Below, one piece after another: positions 1 to 5,830 of a stretch of 8,703 nt of DNA. Position numbers and translations under genes: made by a program. How positions within the stretch are numbered: the first letter of the stretch is position 1; every line of letters begins with the position of its first letter. The notes under the pieces were generated by a model, which was given only the letters and a program-made list of their open reading frames with translations, made no database searches and was not told the DNA's origin. Origin of the DNA: Spirochaetales bacterium (GTDB taxonomy: Bacteria > Spirochaetota > Spirochaetia > Sphaerochaetales > Sphaerochaetaceae). The stretch lies in contig JAGCUM010000060.1 in the NCBI GenBank assembly GCA_017962865.1, positions 1-8,703 of the forward strand. Reading direction: 5' to 3'.

Positions 1-1017
1 GCCTACTATCCGTACAACAAGGTTCTTTCCGATCTCCAGACAACAATCGTTTCCCAGCAGGAATCCGATTTCGTTTCCGAGATTGCACAGAAGACAAGCT
101 CTTTCGACTACTTCGTAATCAACTACAACGCCTATCCCGATGATCTGGCAGTTGCATATGCAACGGAGAACGAGGGTCTGTTCGACAGAATGGGTCTCTC
201 CATCCTCAGCGCAACAACCACCGATAAGATCAACGAGGCCTACGAAGCACTCAACTCCGGAACACAGTGGGCTGACGCAGTATTCACCTACTCCGAGGAT
301 TCCTATGCTTCCGGCGGCGGTTCAGTCGGAACAATCGCAGTATTCTCACTGCTCACCAACCTCAATGACGAGGCCGATATCGAGAAGATCAAGGCACTTG
401 AGGTCGGCACATATTCAGAGCCCATTCCCAGCCCGATGGGATACACCATCTACAGGCTCGATACCGCTTTCGAGGCAGCAGACTACTCAGACGCCGAGAC
501 CCTCTCGTCAGTCAAGTACTACATCAACCAGAACAACCATGAAGAGGTTGCTCCGTACATCGAGACTGCAGTAGGTCTGGCAACAGCTCAGGCCCAGACA
601 GACTTCGCAGCTGCTGCAGATTCCGTCAATGCAGAGGTTGTTTCCGTAAACGGCGTGTCCAACAACATCGGCGGCAGCCAGTACCTCGGTGGATTCGAGT
701 CATACGACAGCCTCGGATATCTTGCTTCAGCCGCCAAGGACGAGGCAGTCTCCAAGGAGCTCTTCGCAGCTGATGAAGGCTATGTCACCGGAGCCATCCC
801 CGTACCTGAGGCAGATGACAGCTCATACATCGTAGCCAAGGTTACAGCAAAGAACACAGAGGACGAAAACAATGCTTATGTGACTTCGATGCTCTACAGC
901 TACTATGCTCCGCTTCAGCCGGTCTATGACACTGCCTACAATGTCATGAACAGCAGCAAGCATCAGGAGAACTTCTATACACAGTTCTTCTCAACGCTGT
1001 TCTCATCCAACACATGA
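1..1017 (+). CDS. SurA/PpiD-like parvulin-family protein, C-terminal part (5' end outside window)
   Basis: The reading frame is open from base 1, so the start codon and any signal peptide or membrane anchor lie upstream; 338 residues are visible. Residues about 63-158 have the outline of a rotamase (PpiC/parvulin) domain: an Ala-rich helix with a Leu-Asn-Ser-Gly turn, then YSEDS, a GGGSVG turn, an L-x-V-G-T-Y-S-E-P-I strand and a closing M-G-Y-T-I-Y-R-L strand. A second, weaker parvulin-like unit follows at about 198-285. Family members (SurA, PpiD, PrsA) are exported or membrane-anchored folding factors for envelope proteins. The two histidines typical of active parvulins, in the opening strand and in the closing G-Y-H-I strand, are not seen (the latter is Thr), so this is probably a chaperone rather than an active isomerase. 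An intrinsic terminator closes the transcript. Family assignment is fairly sure; the exact member is not. Confidence 0.75.
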   Translation, partial: AYYPYNKVLSDLQTTIVSQQESDFVSEIAQKTSSFDYFVINYNAYPDDLAVAYATENEGLFDRMGLSILSATTTDKINEAYEALNSGTQWADAVFTYSEDSYASGGGSVGTIAVFSLLTNLNDEADIEKIKALEVGTYSEPIPSPMGYTIYRLDTAFEAADYSDAETLSSVKYYINQNNHEEVAPYIETAVGLATAQAQTDFAAAADSVNAEVVSVNGVSNNIGGSQYLGGFESYDSLGYLASAAKDEAVSKELFAADEGYVTGAIPVPEADDSSYIVAKVTAKNTEDENNAYVTSMLYSYYAPLQPVYDTAYNVMNSSKHQENFYTQFFSTLFSSNT

Positions 1018-1038
1018 TTATTTGACAAAGTCAGTTCA

Positions 1039-1066
1039 AGCCGGGGCTTATGCTCCGGCTTTTTTT
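1039..1066 (+). terminator. Intrinsic terminator after the parvulin-like gene
   Basis: A 9-bp stem (AGCCGGGGC / GCTCCGGCT, one G-T wobble) with a TTAT loop is followed directly by seven T residues. It starts 21 bp after the TGA stop of the parvulin-like gene. The T run overlaps the TAA stop of the convergent zinc-ribbon gene. Read on the other strand the hairpin has no T tract after it, so it should mainly stop + strand transcription. Confidence 0.9.
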
Positions 1067-1427
1067 ATGAGGCTTCCGCCTCCTGCCCGAAGAACCTGAG
1101 CAACCTGATCCGGATCATCTGCACGGATACACCATGATCCCTGGCAATCTCGCTGAGAGATGCTCCGGAAAGATACCTCTCCCCTATGTCCGAAAACTCG
1201 ATGTCATCGAAATGAAGATAATGGGTGGAGCGCCCTGTACGGACGGAGAAAGTCGTACCGCATCTTACGCACCTGAATCTCGGAATCCTTTCGTGCTGCG
1301 CAGAATTGTAGTAACCGTGAAGGCGGTACCAGCGGGATTCCTTGGGCAACCTGTTGGGGTTATTCCAGATACATTTCTTATTGGGACAATGATTGATAAA
1401 AGGTACATGATCTGTTTCTTTAGGCAT
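1065..1427 (-). CDS. Small zinc-ribbon / helix-turn-helix DNA-binding protein, transposase-like (InsA-like)
   Basis: A 120-residue protein. Residues 14-56 form a likely zinc ribbon: C14-x4-C19, a 33-residue insert containing W-Y-R-L-H-G-Y-Y, then RFRC53-V-R-C56-GTTFS. The R-[FY]-x-C-x2-C-x-x-x-F-S ending is typical of the DNA-binding front end of IS1-type InsA and related transposases. Residues about 84-108 (YLSGASLSEIARDHGVSVQ) look like a helix-turn-helix. I chose the ATG at 1427 over an in-frame ATG 30 nt upstream because AGGAGAGG lies 5-8 nt before it. No DDE catalytic gene, terminal inverted repeats or target duplication flank it, so it is either an orphan/domesticated remnant or a regulator. 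It is convergent with the parvulin gene and diverges from the helicase. DNA binding is well supported; the role is unknown. Confidence 0.7.
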   Translation of the reverse strand: MPKETDHVPFINHCPNKKCIWNNPNRLPKESRWYRLHGYYNSAQHERIPRFRCVRCGTTFSVRTGRSTHYLHFDDIEFSDIGERYLSGASLSEIARDHGVSVQMIRIRLLRFFGQEAEAS

Positions 1428-1432
1428 GGAAT

Positions 1433-1440
1433 CCTCTCCT
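1433..1440 (-). promoter_or_regulatory. Ribosome binding site deciding the zinc-ribbon/HTH start
   Basis: On the minus strand AGGAGAGG precedes the ATG at 1427 by 5 nt. This strong Shine-Dalgarno match favours that start over the in-frame ATG at 1457, which would place the ribosome site inside the coding sequence. Confidence 0.75.
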
Positions 1441-1446
1441 TTTTCG

Positions 1447-1475
1447 TGTAAAACCAAACTAAACCATCAGGTCAA
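1447..1475 (-). promoter_or_regulatory. Possible promoter of the zinc-ribbon/HTH gene
   Basis: On the minus strand TTGACC (5 of 6 to the sigma-70 -35 consensus) is followed after 17 nt by TTTACA, a poor -10 (3 of 6). A start would fall at about 1440, giving a very short leader. The spacing is right but the -10 is weak. Confidence 0.25.
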
Positions 1476-1555
1476 GCTATTTCAAATCTTTTTTCCGAGA
1501 CTTTTTTCTCAACACTACAAATTGTGCAACTCTTTTCCACATAACACTAACGATG

Positions 1556-1583
1556 TCAATTATTGTTGCAGTCATCAATTATT
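1556..1583. repeat. 9-bp direct repeat, 19-bp period
   Basis: TCAATTATT occurs at 1556-1564 and 1575-1583, start to start 19 bp, close to two helical turns. Spacing on one face of the helix is compatible with a protein-binding site in the divergent promoter region, but short AT-rich repeats arise easily by chance. Confidence 0.4.
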
Positions 1584-1656
1584 TTTCATCTCACGCCACA
1601 ATGGTGTTAAATTTTATAAAAAGATAATGAGCAGACTGTTCACAACTCTGGTTTTC

Positions 1657-1665
1657 TGATATGCT
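1657..1665 (+). promoter_or_regulatory. Possible extended -10 promoter of the helicase gene
   Basis: TGATATGCT fits TGn plus a -10 box (4 of 6). A weak -35 (TGTTCA at 1637-1642, 3 of 6) sits 17 nt upstream. A start about 7 nt downstream would leave a leader of only about 5 nt before the ATG at 1677, which also lacks a Shine-Dalgarno sequence. Tentative. Confidence 0.3.
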
Positions 1666-1676
1666 CATTCCGTTAT

Positions 1677-3203
1677 ATGCAGAACATACAAGAATTTATA
1701 GATTTAGGACTATCAGAAAAAAGCCTTGCTGCCATTCAGGCAAAAGGTTTTGAAACCCCGACGGAGATCCAGAAGAGGTGCATCCCCGTGCTCCTGAGCG
1801 GACAAGGGGATCTCATAGGTCAGGCCCAGACGGGAACCGGCAAGACCGCAGCGTTTGCACTGCCGATACTGGAGAAACTCGACAGCATGGGCAAGACGGA
1901 AAGAAACGGCCTGCCCAAGGCCCTTGTGCTGGTTCCTACCAGAGAGCTTTGCATACAGGTCTGTGAGGAGATCCACAGCCTGGCACAGGGACGTCCGGTT
2001 CGAACAACTTCCATCTATGGCGGCGCCTCATACAACATCCAGTTCAGAGACCTGAAATCAGGTGTGGATATCGTAGTCGGTACACCCGGAAGAATACAGG
2101 ACCATATCGAAAGAGAAACACTCAAGCTGGACCAAATAAAGGTCTGTGTTCTGGATGAAGCTGATGAAATGCTAGATATGGGCTTTATAGAGGATATCGA
2201 AAACATCCTCTCAAAGATGCCCGAAGACCATCAGACCCTCTGCTTCTCTGCAACGATGCCCGACCCGATTCTCAAGCTTGCTTCAAAGTTCATGAAGGAC
2301 TACGAGCTCATCAGAGTCCAGACAGAGGACATGACAAGCACGCTTACGAAGCAGATATTCTATGAGCTCTATGAGGAAGACAAGTTCGAGGTTCTGTGCA
2401 GGACAATAGACATGGATCCCAACTTCTACGGCCTTGTCTTCTGCAAGACAAAACTGCAGTGCGATGAAATCGGCTCGAAGCTTATTTCCGGAGGGTACAA
2501 TGCAGAGGTTCTGCACGGCGATCTTTCCCAGACCCAGAGAGAACTCATCGTGCACAAGATGCGTGAACACAGAATCAGCATCCTTGTTGCCACAGATGTT
2601 GCTGCCAGAGGAATCGATATCCCTGAACTTACGCATGTAATCAACTATTGCATCCCCGAAGATCCCGAGACCTACATCCACAGGGTCGGAAGAACAGGCA
2701 GGGCCGGCAAGGAAGGACTTGCAGTCACATTCATCACGCCGAGGGAATTCCGCAAGCTTGCATTCATCAAGAGGATTGCAAAGAGCGAAATCGAAAAGAG
2801 ACGCGTCCCTTCGGTCGAGGAAATAATAGCAGTCAAGAAAAAGACTCTTCTCGATGATCTTCTGAAGATGATCGGTGAGGCCGAACAGGGACACTGCCCG
2901 GACTCCATGTTCTCTCTGGCAAAACTGCTCAGCGAGGGCCATCATACAACCAACATCATCGCTGCCCTGCTCAATGACAAATACGGCAGGCTCGTGGATC
3001 TGTCGAGATACAGGAACATCGCAGACCTCTACGACCAGAGGGAGCAGAGACCCCAGAGACCGAGGGCAGAGAGAAGACAGCGCCCCGAAAGAAGATACAA
3101 GTCCGAGCACACGAAAACCGCAAAGCCGGACAAGATGTCGGAAAGACGGTCCAAAGGAAAGAGGAAAGCCAATACAAGCCGCTTCAAAGCTCTTGGAAAA
3201 TGA
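1677..3203 (+). CDS. DEAD-box ATP-dependent RNA helicase
   Basis: A 508-residue protein with every helicase superfamily 2 DEAD motif in order: Q motif F25-ETPTEIQ, motif I AQTGTGKT (50-57), Ia PTREL (87-91), GG (115-116), Ib TPGR (136-139), II DEAD (160-163), III SAT (191-193), IV VFCKTK (254-259), V ATDVAARGID (305-314) and VI HRVGRTGR (335-342). Both RecA-like domains are therefore intact. Residues about 380-450 form a helical extension and 453-508 an Arg/Lys-rich tail, as in DeaD/CsdA and CshA-type enzymes that remodel rRNA or mRNA. No DbpA-type RNA-recognition fold was recognised. The start is fixed by the Q motif and by the lack of any other ATG, GTG or TTG before the upstream in-frame stop, yet no Shine-Dalgarno is visible. 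It is the first gene of a probable three-gene transcript. Family certain; specific substrate unknown. Confidence 0.96.
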   Translation: MQNIQEFIDLGLSEKSLAAIQAKGFETPTEIQKRCIPVLLSGQGDLIGQAQTGTGKTAAFALPILEKLDSMGKTERNGLPKALVLVPTRELCIQVCEEIHSLAQGRPVRTTSIYGGASYNIQFRDLKSGVDIVVGTPGRIQDHIERETLKLDQIKVCVLDEADEMLDMGFIEDIENILSKMPEDHQTLCFSATMPDPILKLASKFMKDYELIRVQTEDMTSTLTKQIFYELYEEDKFEVLCRTIDMDPNFYGLVFCKTKLQCDEIGSKLISGGYNAEVLHGDLSQTQRELIVHKMREHRISILVATDVAARGIDIPELTHVINYCIPEDPETYIHRVGRTGRAGKEGLAVTFITPREFRKLAFIKRIAKSEIEKRRVPSVEEIIAVKKKTLLDDLLKMIGEAEQGHCPDSMFSLAKLLSEGHHTTNIIAALLNDKYGRLVDLSRYRNIADLYDQREQRPQRPRAERRQRPERRYKSEHTKTAKPDKMSERRSKGKRKANTSRFKALGK

Positions 3204-3227
3204 CCCTGTCAGTTGTATTCTATTGAC

Positions 3228-3632
3228 ATGGAAACCATCTTTACCAAAATTGCAAACGGACAGATCCCCAGTACAAAGCTCTATGAAGACGAGCAGTGCT
3301 TCGTCATCATGGACATCAATCCGGTCAAGAAAGGCCACAGCCTCGTGATTGCCAGACAGCCCTACCCCAATATGGCAAGCTGTCCCGATGATGTGCTCAA
3401 CCACATGATTCTCGTAGCCAAGAGGGTCGAGGCCAAGCAGCGCGAAGTTCTGGGCAACCAGGGTTCCAACATCATAATCAACAATGACCCTGCATCTGGC
3501 CAGGAAGTCCCTCACATCCATATCCATGTCATTCCCCGCTTCGAGAACGACGGAAGGAAGCACTTCCAGGATCACGATAAATATGATGACGGAGAGATGC
3601 AGGCACTGGGCCTGAAGCTTCGTCTGAACTGA
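3228..3632 (+). CDS. HIT-family (histidine triad) nucleotide hydrolase/transferase
   Basis: A 134-residue protein of normal length for a Hint-like HIT protein. It opens with METIFTKIANGQIPSTKLYED and carries the mid-domain N-P-V-K-K-G-H-S-L-V-I segment. The signature is G-Q-E-V-P-H96-I-H98-I-H100-V-I-P; the middle histidine should be the nucleophile that attacks the alpha phosphate of nucleoside phosphoramidates or adenylates. The N-terminal cysteine pair seen in many relatives is absent. I start at the ATG at 3228, which gives the conserved N-terminus; an in-frame TTG 15 nt upstream is possible. Neither has a good ribosome site, so translation may be coupled to the helicase, whose stop lies 24 bp before. 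Cytosolic. Family assignment is secure; the natural substrate is not known. Confidence 0.93.
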   Translation: METIFTKIANGQIPSTKLYEDEQCFVIMDINPVKKGHSLVIARQPYPNMASCPDDVLNHMILVAKRVEAKQREVLGNQGSNIIINNDPASGQEVPHIHIHVIPRFENDGRKHFQDHDKYDDGEMQALGLKLRLN

Positions 3633-3641
3633 GGAGATTAT

Positions 3642-3926
3642 ATGGCGTTCTGTCCCAACTGCGGAGCTGAAATCACTACTCCGGTCCATCATTCAACAGA
3701 GTGCAATAATTGCTCAAAACCGCTTCATACCTGTAGATTCTGTAGCTTTTATAGTCCTGAAGCACATTATGGATGCAGAGAAACCATCGAAGAACCGGTA
3801 TGGGACAAGGACAGGAGCAACTTCTGCGATCACTTCAGACTGACTGAAAAAAGAGTCAGCCCCACGAAGGACGAAGAACGTTCGAAGAAGGCTAAAGAGG
3901 CTCTGGCCAATCTGTTCAACTTCTGA
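3642..3926 (+). CDS. Cysteine-rich zinc-ribbon protein of unknown function
   Basis: A 94-residue protein with GAGGAG 5 nt before its ATG; this ribosome site overlaps the HIT stop codon. It begins with a zinc ribbon, C4-P-N-C7 paired with C21-N-N-C24, then a second cluster C31-R-F-C34 with F-Y-S-P-E-A-H-Y-G-C45-R-E, E-P-V-W-D-K-D-R-S-N-F-C62-D-H-F. The second half, of the form C-x2-C-x-F-Y-x-P...C-R-E...E-P-V-x-D-K-x-R-x-N-F-C-x-x-F, matches from memory a widespread uncharacterised family in proteobacteria and spirochaetes. The C-terminal tail is Lys/Glu-rich and helical (72-94). Eight cysteines suggest two zinc sites. It is the last gene after the helicase and HIT genes, so a link to RNA or nucleotide metabolism is possible but unproven. 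Real gene: high confidence; function: unknown. Confidence 0.88.
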   Translation: MAFCPNCGAEITTPVHHSTECNNCSKPLHTCRFCSFYSPEAHYGCRETIEEPVWDKDRSNFCDHFRLTEKRVSPTKDEERSKKAKEALANLFNF

Positions 3927-3967
3927 TCTGAACTCAGATGTGGCTCTCGTCGTACATATCTGAGAGC
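3926..3967. repeat. Inverted repeats at the convergent 3' ends of the zinc-ribbon gene and trpR
   Basis: ATCTGA-AC-TCAGAT (3926-3939) spans both stop codons, which are only 7 bp apart, and GCTCTC...GAGAGC (3943-3967, 13-nt loop) lies within the end of trpR. Neither is followed by a T run on either strand, so these are not standard intrinsic terminators. They may mark 3' ends or be chance. Confidence 0.3.
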
Positions 3968-4218
3968 ACTTTCCTGATTACGGATTCATCGTTCTTCAAG
4001 GTCTTGGAGCCTCTTGTGATCTTACAGAGGCTCACTTCCATATCCTTGGCTATCCGTCTCTGCGGAGTACCCTTGTAAAGTTCCTTGAAAATATACCAAC
4101 GCTTGGCGATATCCGCCCTCTCGGCATCCGTGAAAACATCCTCGAAGAGTTTCCTCATCTCCCTGCGGTCCGTCGTCCTGGAGAAGATGTCGATGATTTC
4201 AGAAAGATTGTCGTTCAT
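3934..4218 (-). CDS. trpR: Trp operon repressor (TrpR family)
   Basis: A 94-residue repressor, slightly shorter than the E. coli protein (108). The core F-T30-D-A-E33-R-A-D-I-A-K-R40-W-Y-I-F-K-E-L aligns with the E. coli segment starting L-T-P-D-E-R, and I-T-R69-G-S-K-T-L-K aligns with I-T-R-G-S-N-S-L-K. By this alignment the tryptophan-binding residues Thr44, Glu47, Arg54 and Arg84 of E. coli are all kept (T30, E33, R40, R69). The helix-turn-helix keeps Q53-R54 but is preceded by a one-residue deletion, and the recognition helix reads L64-C65-K66 where E. coli has Ile79-Ala80-Thr81. The start at 4218 is chosen because GGGAGG lies 6 nt upstream; an in-frame ATG at 4260 would place the promoter inside the gene. 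It should bind DNA with L-tryptophan as corepressor. No trp biosynthetic genes are in the window. Confidence 0.93.
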   Translation of the reverse strand: MNDNLSEIIDIFSRTTDRREMRKLFEDVFTDAERADIAKRWYIFKELYKGTPQRRIAKDMEVSLCKITRGSKTLKNDESVIRKVLSDMYDESHI

Positions 4219-4224
4219 TGAAGG

Positions 4225-4230
4225 CCTCCC
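4225..4230 (-). promoter_or_regulatory. Ribosome binding site deciding the trpR start
   Basis: GGGAGG on the minus strand, 6 nt before the ATG at 4218, supports that start over the ATG at 4260. Confidence 0.75.
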
Positions 4231-4237
4231 GCCACTT

Positions 4238-4255
4238 GTTACTACACATAGTAAC
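4238..4255 (-). promoter_or_regulatory. Probable TrpR operator (perfect inverted repeat) upstream of trpR
   Basis: GTTACTACACATAGTAAC is a perfect 7-bp inverted repeat with a 4-bp spacer. It contains the ACTA/TAGT halves seen in the E. coli trp operator, but those halves are 4 bp apart here and 6 bp apart in E. coli. It overlaps the predicted -10 box of trpR and lies 20 bp before the start codon, the expected place for autorepression, as known for E. coli trpR. Perfect symmetry and position are seen; TrpR binding is inferred. Confidence 0.7.
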
Positions 4256-4276
4256 ATCAATCCCGAGGCAAATCAA
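4248..4276 (-). promoter_or_regulatory. trpR promoter
   Basis: On the minus strand TTGATT (4271-4276, -35, 4 of 6) and TACTAT (4248-4253, -10, 4 of 6) are separated by exactly 17 nt. Transcription would start near 4241, giving a leader of about 22 nt that contains the GGGAGG site. The -10 is buried in the inverted repeat at 4238-4255. Confidence 0.6.
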
Positions 4277-4297
4277 CCTAAAACGTTACAACAAACC

Positions 4298-5830
4298 TCA
4301 AAGCATAACAGCCGCTATCTTTGACAGAAGGGCAAGCAGTTTCTGCGGCCACGGGCGTGCCTTGAAGTCCTCATAGGTTATTTCATGACACTCTCCGAAG
4401 GTTTCGGAGAAATCATCCTTTACGGAATTGAGGATATCTCCTCCGTAGAAGATTGTTCCGCTTTCGAAGTGAAGGAAGAATGACCTGAAATCCATGTTGG
4501 TGGTTCCGACGATTGCAGTCCGGTCATCGCTGAGGAACATCTTCGAATGGATGAATCCCGGAAGATACTCATAGATCTTCACACCGTTCTGCAGAAGCTT
4601 TCCATAGCTTGCGCGCGTATGGGCATAAACCGATTTCTTGTCAGGTTTGGAAGGAGTGATGATCCTCACGTCCACCCCGCTTCTGGAGGCCATCGTCAGG
4701 GCATTGATCATGGAGCTGTCGAGAATCAGATAAGGAGTGCTGATCCAGACATATTCCTTAGATGAGTTGATGACTTTGATATAAGCATTTTCAGCAACGG
4801 AGAACTCATCCAACGGGCTGTCGCCGAAGCTCTGGATGTATCCGTCCCCGCTTTCGGTCACCGTGGGCATGTAGGAAGAGAAATCGTTGACTGCGTATTC
4901 CTCAGGTGCCGAGTAGGACCAGAGCTGCAGGAACATGAAGGTATAGTTCCACACCCCGTCCCCTTTTATGATGAATCCGTTATCCTTCCAGTGGCCGAAC
5001 CTCACCGTCTTGTTGATGTACTCATCGGCCAGATTCAGACCGCCGCTGATTGCCACGTTTCCGTCGATGATGCAGACCTTCCTATGGTCCCTGTAATTGA
5101 GTTTGGGATTCAGCCTCGGTCGCACCGGGTTGAAGGCAACTGCCTTTATTCCATAGCTTCTCAGAACCTTGTAATAACCCTGCGGCAGCGTTCCTATGCT
5201 TCCCATGTCATCATACATCAGAAGGACTTCAACACCCTCGGAAACCTTTCTCTTGAGAATCTCGAGGATGGTATCCCAGAAGATACCTTTCTGATAGATG
5301 AAGTACTCCAGAAAAATGAAGTGCTTAGCCTTCTCGAGTTCCTCGACCATGACGGGGAAGCAGTAATCTGCAAGAGGATAATACTTGGTTGAGGTCCCGC
5401 CGAAGACCCTGCTGTCGCTGAGTCCGCTGATATACCTTGAAAGCTTGAGATCATCCGGGGACAGTACCTCGGACGGTTCCACGGACTTGGGGAAGGAATC
5501 GATCATGTGCTGGGCAGTAAGCTCGTGGTAGCGTCTCATCCTCTTTTCCTGAACAATACCCTTCTTCTTGTTTCCAAAGATCAGATACATGCTGCATCCG
5601 AAGAAGGGAACGACCAGAATCAGGAGAATCCAGGAAAGCTTGTACTCAGGCGCATCGTCCCTGGAAAAAACCAGGAAAGCTACGAGAACACCGAGAATGG
5701 AGCTCACCAGAGTAAGGCCGAATCTGGATTCCACGTACCTGAGTGTCAGGTACACAATCCCCAGCTGGAGGAAGATAAAGAGGAAAGTCCAGAAGAATCT
5801 GCTTACCAGGAGCTTAAGAAACCGTCTCAT
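4298..5830 (-). CDS. cls: Cardiolipin synthase (phospholipase D superfamily)
   Basis: A 510-residue inner-membrane enzyme that most likely condenses two phosphatidylglycerol molecules into cardiolipin and glycerol. The N-terminus has about three hydrophobic segments (12-32, 37-56, 66-86). The last one, ending Y-L-I-F-G-N-K-K-K, is the usual phospholipase D-type N-terminal domain. Two HKD motifs give the catalytic pair: H249-R-K251-x4-D256 followed by G-N-V-A-I-S-G-G, and H428-S-K430-x4-D435 followed by T-A-I-V-G-T-T-N-M-D-F-R-S. Spacing and total length match the ClsA family. Its ATG overlaps the stop of the upstream TPR gene in a TGATG arrangement with only a weak ribosome site, so translation is probably coupled. 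No intrinsic terminator was seen before the trpR promoter, so some read-through into trpR is possible. Family very secure. Confidence 0.95.
   Translation of the reverse strand: MRRFLKLLVSRFFWTFLFIFLQLGIVYLTLRYVESRFGLTLVSSILGVLVAFLVFSRDDAPEYKLSWILLILVVPFFGCSMYLIFGNKKKGIVQEKRMRRYHELTAQHMIDSFPKSVEPSEVLSPDDLKLSRYISGLSDSRVFGGTSTKYYPLADYCFPVMVEELEKAKHFIFLEYFIYQKGIFWDTILEILKRKVSEGVEVLLMYDDMGSIGTLPQGYYKVLRSYGIKAVAFNPVRPRLNPKLNYRDHRKVCIIDGNVAISGGLNLADEYINKTVRFGHWKDNGFIIKGDGVWNYTFMFLQLWSYSAPEEYAVNDFSSYMPTVTESGDGYIQSFGDSPLDEFSVAENAYIKVINSSKEYVWISTPYLILDSSMINALTMASRSGVDVRIITPSKPDKKSVYAHTRASYGKLLQNGVKIYEYLPGFIHSKMFLSDDRTAIVGTTNMDFRSFFLHFESGTIFYGGDILNSVKDDFSETFGECHEITYEDFKARPWPQKLLALLSKIAAVML

Larger units (their letters stand above)
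1428..1676. other. AT-rich divergent intergenic region between zinc-ribbon/HTH gene and helicase
   Basis: This 249-bp stretch carries no convincing gene; the one short open frame in it has no ribosome site or family signature. It must hold promoters for both flanking genes. Visible elements are a 9-bp direct repeat (TCAATTATT at 1556-1564 and 1575-1583), AT-rich -10-like boxes (TATAAA at 1615, GATAAT at 1623) without good -35 partners, and an extended -10 (TGATATGCT, 1657-1665) just before the helicase start. Confidence 0.6.

Noticed and set aside
1309..1315. TAGTAAC half-site identical to half of the trpR inverted repeat
   Set aside because: It lies inside the coding sequence of the zinc-ribbon gene (tandem Tyr codons) without the partner half, so it is most likely chance.
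1531..1543. TTTTCCACA, one mismatch from a DnaA box, in the AT-rich intergenic region
   Set aside because: A single imperfect site with no cluster of matching boxes and no dnaA or dnaN nearby; not enough to call an origin.
1426..1659. 77-codon open frame in the divergent intergenic region
   Set aside because: No ribosome site, AT-driven residue composition and no family resemblance; it overlaps likely promoter elements.
2283..3692. 469-codon open frame on the minus strand, antisense to the helicase, HIT and zinc-ribbon genes
   Set aside because: The opposite strand carries three genes with unmistakable family motifs. The antisense translation has no recognisable domain and is explained by the codon bias of the sense genes.
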